In this document: positions 7,539-14,445 of the stretch, piece by piece
Layout: each line of letters starts with the position of its first letter
Position numbering within the stretch: the stretch's first letter is position 1
DNA from: Bacteroidales bacterium
Lineage (GTDB): Bacteria; Bacteroidota; Bacteroidia; Bacteroidales; UBA12077
Length of the DNA: 14,739 nucleotides
Assembly: GCA_030156305.1 (NCBI GenBank)
Contig: JASGMZ010000050.1
Location: 1-14,739, forward strand
Direction: 5' to 3'
Translations under genes and position numbers: made by a program
The notes under the pieces: model-generated
The model's database searches: none
Told to the model about the DNA's origin: nothing
What the model saw: only the letters and a program-made list of their open reading frames with translations

Positions 7539-8849
7539 TTAAAGCATCTCAGCGTTAACATTTCCACTTTTTGATAATTTAATTAATCTTACCGGTTTTA
7601 TTTCACCAATTAATGAACGGTTAAAAGGGATTTCCACTTTGATATAATTCTCGGTAAACCCAAACATTACCCCGTTTTTTTTATTCGATTCGAAAAGTAC
7701 CTTCGTTTTTTTTCCTATGTTTTTTTGATAAAATGCTTTTTGTTTTTCTTCGGCCAGCCTTTGCAATGTTTTGCTTCGCTCATGAATAATTTTTTGAGGT
7801 ATTTTGTTGCTAAATGTTGCCGATTGAGTGTTTGGCCGCTCAGAATATGGAAAAACATGATAATATGATGCATTCATTTTGTTAAGAAATTGATATGTAT
7901 CCTCAAAAAACTCATCGGTTTCGCCCGGAAAACCAACAATTACATCTACTCCAATAAATGCATCGGGCATTAATTGTTTTATTTTTTCGACACGCGATTG
8001 AAAAAGCTCCCGGTTATATCGTCGCTGCATTTTAGATAGAATTTTATTGCATCCCGATTGAAGCGGGATATGAAAGTGGTTTAGAATCTTTTGGGATTTG
8101 GCAACCCATTCAATAATTTCATCTTTTAATAAGTTCGGTTCTACCGATGAAATACGGATTCGTTCAATTCCTTCCACTTTTTCAAGCGCTTTTAGCAGCT
8201 CGTAAAAAGTTTCTCCGGTTGATTTTCCAAAATCACCAATATTTACACCGGTTAAAATAATCTCCTTAATCCCGGATTGGGCAATTTGGGATGCTTCGTA
8301 AACTAAATCAGAAATTTTTTTATTCCTGCTTTTTCCTCTCGCTAATGGAATGGTACAGTACGAACAGGAGTAATCGCATCCATCCTGAACTTTTAAAAAC
8401 GACCTTGTACGGCCGGCTTCGGAATGTGATGAGTCAAACCGGTTAACAGCTTCAATTTCACAAGAATATACTTGTGGTGTTTTGTTTCTGCTTAAATCGT
8501 CGATATAGTTTAAAATATTAAACTTTTCATTGGTTCCAAGCACTAAATCGGCCCCTGGATTTGAAGCAATCTCATTGGCTTTTAATTGTGCATAACAACC
8601 CACAACAGCTATATAAGCAGTGGGATGGTTATGTTGTATTTTTTTTATGGCTTGTTTACATTTTTTATCAGCATGGCTGGTAACCGAACAGGTGTTGATG
8701 ACATAAATATCTGCATCGGAATTAAAATCAACTACCTCAAAACCATTATCTTTAAATAATCTGGAGATGGTAGATGTTTCCGAAAAATTTAATTTACAAC
8801 CGAGTGTGTGAAACGCAACTTTTCTCCCTTTTCCCTCTTGTTTTTTCAT
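7539..8849 (-). CDS. mtaB: tRNA (N6-L-threonylcarbamoyladenosine(37)-C2)-methylthiotransferase MtaB
   Basis: MtaB is a radical-SAM methylthiotransferase that turns t6A37 into ms2t6A37 in tRNAs reading ANN codons. The 436-residue protein has the three-domain layout. The N-terminal UPF0004 domain carries cluster ligands Cys18 (HTLGCKLN), Cys54 (INTCSVT) and Cys85 (VVGCYAQ). The radical-SAM core has Cys158, Cys162 and Cys165 (GCDYSCSYC). The TRAM-like C-terminus covers about residues 375-430. HTLGCKLNFSE and NTCSVT...DKKCKQ are characteristic of MtaB rather than MiaB or RimO. A 61-nt gap separates it from the next gene and a 42-nt gap from ppx upstream. A second tRNA-linked feature, the tRNA-Val array, lies 5 kb away, but tRNA-Val(UAC) is not an expected MtaB substrate, so I see no functional link. 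Confidence 0.94.
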   Translation of the reverse strand: MKKQEGKGRKVAFHTLGCKLNFSETSTISRLFKDNGFEVVDFNSDADIYVINTCSVTSHADKKCKQAIKKIQHNHPTAYIAVVGCYAQLKANEIASNPGADLVLGTNEKFNILNYIDDLSRNKTPQVYSCEIEAVNRFDSSHSEAGRTRSFLKVQDGCDYSCSYCTIPLARGKSRNKKISDLVYEASQIAQSGIKEIILTGVNIGDFGKSTGETFYELLKALEKVEGIERIRISSVEPNLLKDEIIEWVAKSQKILNHFHIPLQSGCNKILSKMQRRYNRELFQSRVEKIKQLMPDAFIGVDVIVGFPGETDEFFEDTYQFLNKMNASYYHVFPYSERPNTQSATFSNKIPQKIIHERSKTLQRLAEEKQKAFYQKNIGKKTKVLFESNKKNGVMFGFTENYIKVEIPFNRSLIGEIKPVRLIKLSKSGNVNAEML

Positions 8850-8872
8850 TTTATCACTCCTTTTTCGGGAGG

Positions 8873-8880
8873 CAAAGTTA
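8873..8880 (-). promoter_or_regulatory. Candidate -7 promoter element upstream of mtaB
   Basis: The minus strand reads TAACTTTG, matching TAnnTTTG, 23 nt before the mtaB start codon and within the 42-nt gap after the ppx stop. No TTG sits at the expected -33 distance. It would let mtaB and the genes after it be expressed apart from phoH-sixA-ppx. Confidence 0.4.
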
Positions 8881-8891
8881 AGGTATTTAAT

Positions 8892-9788
8892 TTAATTTTT
8901 CCCGTTCAGATACTCATCATATAGCTCACGGATAATTCCATCGGCAATACCAACTTTAGGAACAATAATTTCCTTAGCACCCGACCATTTTACAATTTTA
9001 AAAAGCAATTCGGAGGCCGGAATAATCACATCCGCACGGTCGGGATTTAATCCTAAAATTTTGATACGTTCTTCGTAAGTGTAGTCTTTAATTTCGTTGT
9101 AAATTTTTTTAAGCGTTTCAGCAGGCAACGGTTTTCCTTCTTTTTTTCGCGAAAGCTTCAGCAGCTTATTTATATTTCCTCCCGAACCGATAATTTTAAG
9201 TCCCGGGTATAATTTTTTTATTTCTTTTAGTTTTACTTTTAATTTGTTAAATGTTTTATCATCAACCTGTTGATTAAGTAATCGAATCGTGCCAATATTA
9301 AATGAATGTGATATTAATGCCTGTTTATTAAAGAATAAGGTAATTTCAGTGCTACCGCCTCCAATATCAACATAAAGATAAGGATAATCGTTATCCAGCA
9401 TATCTACAATACGGTTATGATAAATGATTTCGGCTTCGGTTTTTCCGTCAATAATTTCTATTTGGATATCTGCTTTGCTTTTGATTAATTCAACCAGTTG
9501 TTTGCCATTTTTAGCTTCTCGCATGGCTGATGTGGCACAGGCTCTGTATCGAATTACGTCATGCACTTTCATCAGATGTTTAAAGGCAATCATGGCATCA
9601 ATCAATTTTTGTTTTCGGATATCTCCAATTTCTCCTGTTGTAAAAACATCGGCTCCCAGCCGTATAGGAACACGAATAATGGATGATTTTTTAAAGGTTG
9701 GAGAATCCCCGTTTTGGATGATATTGGTAAATAAAAGCCTTATGGCATTGGTCCCGATATCTATGGCAGCAAATTTTAAGATTTTCAA
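8892..9788 (-). CDS. Ppx/GppA family phosphatase (exopolyphosphatase-like)
   Basis: The family removes terminal phosphate from polyphosphate or hydrolyses pppGpp to ppGpp. The 298-residue protein is the short, two-subdomain ASKHA-fold form without the C-terminal HD domain. Visible motifs are AAIDIGTNAIRLL (7-19, phosphate-binding loop 1), ATSAMREAKNG (85-95), DGKTEAEII (114-122), DIGGGSTEIT (141-150, loop 2) and GSGGNINKL near 202-210. Translation appears to start at TTG (9788); no in-frame ATG lies nearby and this start puts the first beta strand at the expected distance. It begins 11 nt after the SixA-like gene stops. The pairing with a histidine phosphatase fits phosphate metabolism. Whether polyphosphate or pppGpp is the substrate cannot be decided here. 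Confidence 0.9.
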   Translation of the reverse strand: MKILKFAAIDIGTNAIRLLFTNIIQNGDSPTFKKSSIIRVPIRLGADVFTTGEIGDIRKQKLIDAMIAFKHLMKVHDVIRYRACATSAMREAKNGKQLVELIKSKADIQIEIIDGKTEAEIIYHNRIVDMLDNDYPYLYVDIGGGSTEITLFFNKQALISHSFNIGTIRLLNQQVDDKTFNKLKVKLKEIKKLYPGLKIIGSGGNINKLLKLSRKKEGKPLPAETLKKIYNEIKDYTYEERIKILGLNPDRADVIIPASELLFKIVKWSGAKEIIVPKVGIADGIIRELYDEYLNGKN

Positions 9789-9799
9789 AACGATGTTTT

Positions 9800-10297
9800 T
9801 TAGATTTGATTTTTGGGATAATCGAAAAAATACTCCACAAGATTATTATTATCGATTTTTGCCCATTCGTTTGTTTCAAATTTTAACCAAACCAAGCCTG
9901 TTGTGGGAATATTCTCAATTTTCTTGTTAAGAAAATGATTGGACAGGCCGGTAAAAGTAGGATTATGTCCAATTACCATCAACGACTCGATATGGTTTTG
10001 TGTATGTTTTATAATTGATAGCATTTTATTTTTATCTGCAAAATAAATCGCTTCATTAATTTCCATATTTTGATAAGGATATCCAAACACCCGGGCAAAA
10101 ATAGTTAAAGAATGTAAAGCCCGTATAGCCGGGCTTGACATAATTTTCTGAGGTATTAGCTGTTTGGATAAAAGTCTCTCAGCCATTAAATAACCATCGG
10201 TAACTCCTCTTTCTTTCAATGGGCGGTCGAAATCCGATATGTTCCCATAATCTCTGGATGATTTCCCGTGGCGAACGATGAAAAGTTGTTTGTGCAT
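9800..10297 (-). CDS. SixA-like histidine phosphatase family protein
   Basis: The 165-residue protein has the minimal phosphoglycerate-mutase-like phosphatase fold. The catalytic RHGKS is at 9-13, where His10 would carry the phosphate. DRPLKERG (24-31) and SSPAIRAL (54-61) with the second conserved Arg follow, and VIGHNPTFTGL (108-118) has the second catalytic His. Length and motif spacing match the SixA group, which in Escherichia coli dephosphorylates His residues of phosphotransfer proteins. In Bacteroidota the substrate is unknown to me. It sits between phoH and ppx with gaps of 14 and 11 nt, so it is almost certainly cotranscribed with them. Confidence 0.9.
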   Translation of the reverse strand: MHKQLFIVRHGKSSRDYGNISDFDRPLKERGVTDGYLMAERLLSKQLIPQKIMSSPAIRALHSLTIFARVFGYPYQNMEINEAIYFADKNKMLSIIKHTQNHIESLMVIGHNPTFTGLSNHFLNKKIENIPTTGLVWLKFETNEWAKIDNNNLVEYFFDYPKNQI

Positions 10298-10311
10298 ATT
10301 AACAATTAGTA

Positions 10312-11634
10312 TTATAAAATATCACTTGCCAACTCGGCTAAATAACTACGTTCACCTTTTACAAGATTAACGTGTGCAAAAATATCCTGTCCTTTCATTC
10401 TGTCGGCCAGGTAACTTAATCCATTCGATTTCATATCCAGATAGGGTGAATCGATTTGATGAATGTCTCCGGTAAATATCATTTTTGTTCCTTCACCAGC
10501 ACGGGTGATGATTGTTTTTACCTCGTGTGGAGTTAGGTTTTGTGCTTCGTCAACAATAAAAAATGAATTGGACAAGCTTCTACCGCGAATATATGCTAAA
10601 GGGCTAATTATGAGTTTCTCTGTTTTTTGCATCTCTTCAATAGCTATATATTCTTTGCTTTGCAATTTAAACTGATTTTTTATGACAGAAAGGTTATCGA
10701 ATAGTGGCTGCATATAGGGAAGAATTTTTTCTTGTACATCGCCCGGTAAAAATCCCAGGTCGCGGTTAGCCAATGGTACAATAGGCCTGGCTAAAAGGAT
10801 TTGATTAAACTTCTTTTCCTGGTGTAAAGCAGCAGCGAGGGCAAGCAATGTTTTTCCTGTTCCGGCTTTTCCGGTAAGAGCTACAAGCTGGATATCAGGA
10901 CGTGTTAGTGCATCTAACGAAAATGTTTGTTCTGCATTTCGAGGGTCAATACCATAAGTTCTTTGTTTTTCTATCCGCTGTAAAACCTTATTCAACGGGT
11001 CGTAATGAGCTAACGCCGACGATTTTTGGCCTTTTAAAATAAAATATTGGTGGGGAAGCGGATCGAGTTTAAATTCATCTACCGGAACGCCCTCATGCGA
11101 TTCATAAAGTTTTGATATTAATTCATCGCTCACATTCTCAACCGTTTCTACATCTTTATGGATTCTCTCAATATCTCTAATCTGGTCACTTTTGTAATCT
11201 TGAGCCAGAATACCAAGGGATTTAGCTTTCATCCTCAGATTAATATCCTTACTTACCAATATCACTTCGGTTGTTTTATTTTTCTCTTTTACATATTCTG
11301 TAATGGCAAGTATTCGGTGATCAGGAGTTGGTTCCGGAAATGATGTTTCTAATTTTTCCGAAAAAGGCTTTCCGGTAACAATTGACAATGTTCCCAATTC
11401 TTTTCCTAAAGATATGCCACCATTAAAGAGCTTATCACCCGAAATTTTATCTAATTCGCGCGTAAATTCACGGGCATTAAAGTTAATTTGGTTTTCGCCT
11501 TTTTTTAGATGATCCAACTCTTCCAGGACAACAATAGGCAATACTATATTATTTTCCTGAAATTTATATAAACAATTAAAATCATGTAAGATAACATTAG
11601 TATCTATGACGAAAATTTTGTTCTTTTTTTTCAT
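10312..11634 (-). CDS. PhoH family protein with N-terminal PIN domain (PhoH2-type)
   Basis: The 440-residue protein fuses a PIN nuclease domain to a PhoH ATPase. The PIN part (about 5-150) shows FVIDTNVILHD with Asp11, VVLEELDHLKKG (36-46), PDHRIL with Asp105, and SKDINLRMKA (128-137), which is the usual set of acidic metal ligands. The ATPase part (about 235-440) has Walker A GKAGTGKT (255-262), Walker B FIVDEAQN (359-366) and TGDIHQID (388-395), which acts as a sensor motif. Mycobacterial PhoH2 of this design is an ATP-dependent RNA helicase and RNase, so a role in RNA turnover is likely. It is first in the seven-gene minus-strand run and is divergent from the nitroreductase gene, with 88 nt between them. 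Confidence 0.93.
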   Translation of the reverse strand: MKKKNKIFVIDTNVILHDFNCLYKFQENNIVLPIVVLEELDHLKKGENQINFNAREFTRELDKISGDKLFNGGISLGKELGTLSIVTGKPFSEKLETSFPEPTPDHRILAITEYVKEKNKTTEVILVSKDINLRMKAKSLGILAQDYKSDQIRDIERIHKDVETVENVSDELISKLYESHEGVPVDEFKLDPLPHQYFILKGQKSSALAHYDPLNKVLQRIEKQRTYGIDPRNAEQTFSLDALTRPDIQLVALTGKAGTGKTLLALAAALHQEKKFNQILLARPIVPLANRDLGFLPGDVQEKILPYMQPLFDNLSVIKNQFKLQSKEYIAIEEMQKTEKLIISPLAYIRGRSLSNSFFIVDEAQNLTPHEVKTIITRAGEGTKMIFTGDIHQIDSPYLDMKSNGLSYLADRMKGQDIFAHVNLVKGERSYLAELASDIL

Positions 11635-11688
11635 ATTTGTTTTTCTTTAAGGTTAAGGCAATGTAATAAAAAATCTAATATTAATTTT

Positions 11689-11696
11689 TATTTTTG
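11689..11696 (+). promoter_or_regulatory. Candidate -7 promoter element for nitroreductase-folC
   Basis: TATTTTTG matches TAnnTTTG and ends 26 nt before the nitroreductase ATG. The expected -33 TTG is not seen. It lies in the 88-nt AT-rich gap between divergent genes (11635-11722), which must also hold the phoH promoter; I could not pick that one out with confidence. Confidence 0.4.
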
Positions 11697-11722
11697 TTAA
11701 ATTTATTAAGAAAAGGTAAGCT

Positions 11723-12232
11723 ATGGAAATAATTCAAGGGATTTTAACTCGTAGAAGTATAAGAAAATATACACCTCAGGAGATTACAAAAGAACAAATT
11801 TATGAAGTGGTAAAGGCCGGGATGTATGCTCCTTCAGCCCAAAATCAGCAACCCTGGCATTTTATTATTATTGATAATCGGGAGTTATTAAATAAAATGA
11901 GTGATATTCATCCTTATGCAAAAATGTTACGTGAGGCTAAATGGGCTATTGTTGTGTGTGGTGATGAGCAACTAGAGTTAAGCAAAGGATATTGGGTGGT
12001 TGATTGTTCTGCTGCTACTCAGAACATTTTGCTTGCAGCACATGGTTTAGGATTGGGAGCTGTCTGGCTGGGACTACACCCACGGGAAGAGCGAAAAAAT
12101 GCGATAAAAAATTTGTTTCAATTACCGGGCAATATTCAACCATTATCGCTTATTTCCATTGGTTATTCCAATGAAGAAAAAGAACAACCCGAGCGGTTTA
12201 AAAAGGAAAGAATCCATCATAATCAATGGTAA
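11723..12232 (+). CDS. Nitroreductase family protein (FMN-dependent)
   Basis: The 169-residue protein is a compact nitroreductase-family flavoprotein. FMN-contact motifs are RRSIRKYTP (10-18) and YAPSAQNQQPWHF (35-47). GLGAVWLG (110-117) and the SIGY turn (145-148) form the phosphate-binding side. Members reduce nitroaromatics, quinones or enones with NAD(P)H, but the true substrate of this small subgroup is usually unknown. There is no metal-binding insertion or second domain. It is followed 33 nt later by the preferred folC start on the same strand, so the two probably share a transcript; I see no biochemical link between them. Confidence 0.9.
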   Translation: MEIIQGILTRRSIRKYTPQEITKEQIYEVVKAGMYAPSAQNQQPWHFIIIDNRELLNKMSDIHPYAKMLREAKWAIVVCGDEQLELSKGYWVVDCSAATQNILLAAHGLGLGAVWLGLHPREERKNAIKNLFQLPGNIQPLSLISIGYSNEEKEQPERFKKERIHHNQW

Positions 12233-12265
12233 AATTGATTACTTTTGAGCCGAAAAATTGTTGGT

Positions 12266-13558
12266 ATGACGTATCATGAAACATTGGAGTGGCTTTTTAA
12301 TCAATTGCCCATGTATCAGAGGGAGGGAAAAGCTGCATATAAGGATAATCTCGATAATACGTTGGCGCTGGATAACTATTTTCATCATCCGCATACAAAA
12401 TTTAAATCAATACATGTAGCCGGAACCAATGGAAAAGGTTCGGTATCGCATATGCTGGCTTCGGTATTGCAAGAGGTTGGATATAAGGTTGGGTTATATA
12501 CTTCGCCTCACTTAAAGGATTTTCGGGAACGCATAAAAATTAACGGAGAAATGATCCCGAAAAATCATGTAGTTGATTTTTTTGATCAACATAGAGGAAT
12601 TTTTGAAAAAATACAGCCTTCTTTTTTTGAGATGACCGTTGTGTTGGCTTTTGATTATTTTGCACAAAATAATATCGATATTGCTGTTGTTGAGGTTGGC
12701 ATGGGTGGGCGGTTAGATTCCACCAATATTATTCAGCCTGAATTGTCAGTAATTACGAACATCGGATTTGATCACACTCAATTTTTAGGCGATACCCTTG
12801 AAAAAATTGCCAAAGAAAAGGCAGGAATCATTAAAGAAAAAACACCGGTAATTATTGGGGAAACCCAACCTGAAACGAAACCTGTGTTTTTAGCTGCTGC
12901 TAAACAAAAGAAAGCTGAAATTTATTTTGCCGGCCAAAATTATTTTATCGATTATGCAATGCAATCGGTTGACTTTATGCAGGTATATAATATAAAAGAC
13001 AAACAAGGGAAAATTGTTTTTCGTAATTTAATTTTAGATTTACTGGGTGCATATCAGCAAAAAAATGTATTAACTGCATTAATGGTTATTGAGCAACTTC
13101 AAAAATCAGGCATGAATATTCAGGAAAGCCATGTGTATCAAGGTATGGCTAAGGTAGTAAAAAATACAGGATTGCTTGGACGATGGCAGGTTTTAAATTA
13201 TAAGCCTTTAACCATTGCCGATACCGGGCATAATACCGAAGGGTTAAATTATATTTTCGAACAAATTAAACAAACACCGCATAAACATTTACATGTGGTT
13301 TTTGGCGTGGTGAATGATAAAAATATTGAAAAGATGTTGGGAATTTTACCACGCCAGGCTACTTATTATTTTACCCGGGCTAATATTCCCAGGGCTTTAG
13401 ATGAAAAAATATTGGCTGAAAAAGCAACGTTTGCCGGTTTAATTGGAGAAACTTACCCGAATGTTCAAATGGCTTTGGCAAATGCAAAAAAAAATGCAGA
13501 GGATAATGATTTGATTTTCATAGGCGGGAGCACTTTTGTGGTAGCAGAAGTGTTATGA
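12266..13558 (+). CDS. folC: Bifunctional folylpolyglutamate synthase / dihydrofolate synthase
   Basis: FolC adds glutamate to dihydropteroate and then to folates, using ATP, in the cytoplasm. From the ATG at 12266 the protein has 430 residues, normal for the family. It shows the P-loop AGTNGKGSV (52-60), YTSPHL (78-83), ERIKING (88-94), EVGMGGRLDSTN (143-154), the Mur-ligase-like ITNIGFDHTQFLGDT (163-177) with KEKAGIIK (183-190), and a late DTGHNTEGL motif in the C-terminal domain. An in-frame TTG at 12245 would add seven residues. I prefer the ATG because MTYHETLEWLFNQLPMYQR is the usual N-terminus in this phylum. No terminator is visible after its stop, so some read-through into the array downstream is possible. 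Confidence 0.94.
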   Translation: MTYHETLEWLFNQLPMYQREGKAAYKDNLDNTLALDNYFHHPHTKFKSIHVAGTNGKGSVSHMLASVLQEVGYKVGLYTSPHLKDFRERIKINGEMIPKNHVVDFFDQHRGIFEKIQPSFFEMTVVLAFDYFAQNNIDIAVVEVGMGGRLDSTNIIQPELSVITNIGFDHTQFLGDTLEKIAKEKAGIIKEKTPVIIGETQPETKPVFLAAAKQKKAEIYFAGQNYFIDYAMQSVDFMQVYNIKDKQGKIVFRNLILDLLGAYQQKNVLTALMVIEQLQKSGMNIQESHVYQGMAKVVKNTGLLGRWQVLNYKPLTIADTGHNTEGLNYIFEQIKQTPHKHLHVVFGVVNDKNIEKMLGILPRQATYYFTRANIPRALDEKILAEKATFAGLIGETYPNVQMALANAKKNAEDNDLIFIGGSTFVVAEVL

Positions 13559-13584
13559 AAAGAATAAAAAAAGTATAAAATATT

Positions 13585-13614
13585 TTTGTAGATAGAAAAA
13601 GAGATTTATATTTG
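13585..13614 (+). promoter_or_regulatory. Bacteroidota-type promoter for the repeat array and tRNA-Val
   Basis: TTTG (13585-13588), an 18-nt spacer and TATATTTG (13607-13614) match the Bacteroidota consensus TTTG-N17-20-TAnnTTTG on both halves. It is the best promoter in the window. A transcript would begin around 13621, about 30 nt before the first repeat unit. No comparable signal occurs between the units or directly before the tRNA, so this is the likely promoter of the tRNA-Val gene although that gene now lies nearly 700 nt downstream. Confidence 0.65.
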
Positions 13615-13652
13615 CAATCGCTTTTGAAAACAGAGCGAGTTCATAAAATAAA

Positions 13653-14305
13653 GGGAGATTATCCCGATAGCTATCGGGACAGCTGGTTCAGAGCATCCCG
13701 ACTACTCGTCGGGAGGGTCAAAGAATCAGAAAGAATAAAAGACAAAAAGGGAGATTATCCCGATAGTTATCGGGACAGCTGGTTCAGAGCATCCCGACTA
13801 CTCGTCGGGAGGGTCAAAGAATCAGGAAGAATAAAAGATAAAAAGGGAGATTAGCCCGATAGCTATCGGGACAGCTGGTTCAGAGCATCCCGACTACTCG
13901 TCGGGAGGGTCAAAGAATCAGGAAGAATAAAAGATAAAGGGAGATTATCCCGATAGCTATCGGGACAGCTGGTTCAGAGCATCCCGACTCATCGTCGGGA
14001 GGGTCAAAGAATCAGGAAGAATAAAAGATAAAAAGGGAGATTATCCCGATAGTTATCGGGACAGCTGGTTCAGAGCATCCCGACTCATCGTCGGGAGGGT
14101 CAAAGAATCAGAAAGAATAAAAGACAAAAAGGGAGATTATCCCGATAGTTATCGGGACAGCTGGTTCAGAGCATCCCGGCTCATCGTCGGGAGGGTCAAA
14201 GAATCAGGAAGAATAAAAGATAAAAAGGGAGATTAGCTCAGCTGGTTCAGAGCATCCCGGCTCATCGTCGGGAGGGTCAAAGAATCAGGAAGAATAAAAG
14301 ACAAA
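13653..14305 (+). repeat. Tandem array of seven tRNA-Val-derived units
   Basis: Unit starts are 13653, 13749, 13845, 13939, 14035, 14131 and 14227, with lengths 96, 96, 94, 96, 96, 96 and 79; the eighth position is the true tRNA at 14306. Every unit opens with GGGAGATTA, the tRNA 5' acceptor strand plus the next two bases. It then has CAGCTGGTTCAGAGCA (D loop and 3' D stem), a hairpin such as TCCCGACTACTCGTCGGGA in place of the anticodon arm, and GGGTCA. An AT-rich, purine-rich linker of about 28 nt (AAGAATCAGRAAGAATAAAA...) ends the unit. In units 1-6 the palindrome TCCCGATAGYTATCGGGA replaces GCT of the D stem. T arm and 3' acceptor strand are absent, so units cannot fold as tRNA. The hairpin loop is TACTC in units 1-3 and TCATC in units 4-7. 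Confidence 0.95.
14227..14305 (+). repeat. Array unit 7, hybrid between tRNA-Val and the repeat
   Basis: This is the only unit without the D-arm palindrome. Its first 28 nt are identical to the first 28 nt of the neighbouring tRNA-Val, including an intact GCTC/GAGC D stem. After that it follows the array: TCCCGGCTCATCGTCGGGA instead of the anticodon arm, then GGGTCA and the linker. It shows directly that the array derives from this tRNA sequence and marks the junction step between tRNA and repeat. Confidence 0.9.
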
Positions 14306-14380
14306 GGGAGATTAGCTCAGCTGGTTCAGAGCACCTGCCTTACAAGCAGGGGGTCACTGGTTCGAATCCAGTATCTCCCA
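14306..14380 (+). tRNA. tRNA-Val (anticodon UAC)
   Basis: The 75-nt cloverleaf is complete. Acceptor GGGAGAT (14306-14312) pairs with ATCTCCC (14373-14379), with discriminator A at 14380. The D stem is GCTC/GAGC. The anticodon stem CCTGC/GCAGG encloses loop CTTACAA with anticodon TAC at 14341-14343. The variable loop is GGGTC, and the T stem ACTGG/CCAGT has loop TTCGAAT. It reads GUA and probably other valine codons. CCA is not encoded as a full 3' tail. It is the last, intact member of the tRNA-Val-derived tandem series, has no promoter of its own nearby, and is followed by an intrinsic terminator 12 nt later. Release from the long precursor would need RNase P at 14306. Confidence 0.97.
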
Positions 14381-14392
14381 CTACTTAAAATC

Positions 14393-14421
14393 AAAAGGTT
14401 AGCAATATGCTAGCCTTTTTT
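14393..14421 (+). terminator. Intrinsic terminator after tRNA-Val
   Basis: AAAAGGTTAGCA (14393-14404) pairs with TGCTAGCCTTTT around an ATA loop, with one G-T wobble, and ends in six T (14416-14421). It should end the array-tRNA transcript and cut the GIY-YIG gene off from that promoter. Confidence 0.88.
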
Positions 14422-14445
14422 ATAAATACTACTTATTGCTTTAAA

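Noticed and set aside
9691..9879. Minus-strand 62-codon frame spanning the ppx/sixA junction.
   Set aside because: It overlaps both genes in another frame and its sequence does not resemble a real protein.
9424..9930. Plus-strand 168-codon frame opposite ppx and sixA.
   Set aside because: It is antisense to two well-supported genes, with a low-complexity, shadow-like protein and no family resemblance.
10463..10675. Plus-strand 70-codon frame opposite phoH.
   Set aside because: It is antisense to the conserved ATPase motifs of phoH.
11158..11343. Plus-strand 61-codon frame opposite the phoH PIN domain.
   Set aside because: It is a shadow frame with no promoter or family signal.
12245..12265. 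TTG start extending folC by seven residues.
   Set aside because: The ATG at 12266 gives the N-terminus usual for this family in the phylum, and the extra residues match nothing expected.
13612..13854. An 80-codon open frame through array units 1-2, giving a 32-residue repeated peptide.
   Set aside because: Its TTG start overlaps the -7 element, it is open only because most units are 96 nt (a multiple of three), it stops at TAG in unit 3, and the sequence is explained by tRNA pieces and palindromes.
13653..14305. CRISPR array.
   Set aside because: Units are nearly identical along their whole length, with no unique spacers, and they match tRNA-Val; no cas genes are seen.
13653..14305. Seven extra tRNA or tRNA pseudogene calls.
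   Set aside because: Units lack the anticodon arm, T arm and 3' acceptor strand, so none can form a cloverleaf; they are better described as a tRNA-derived repeat.
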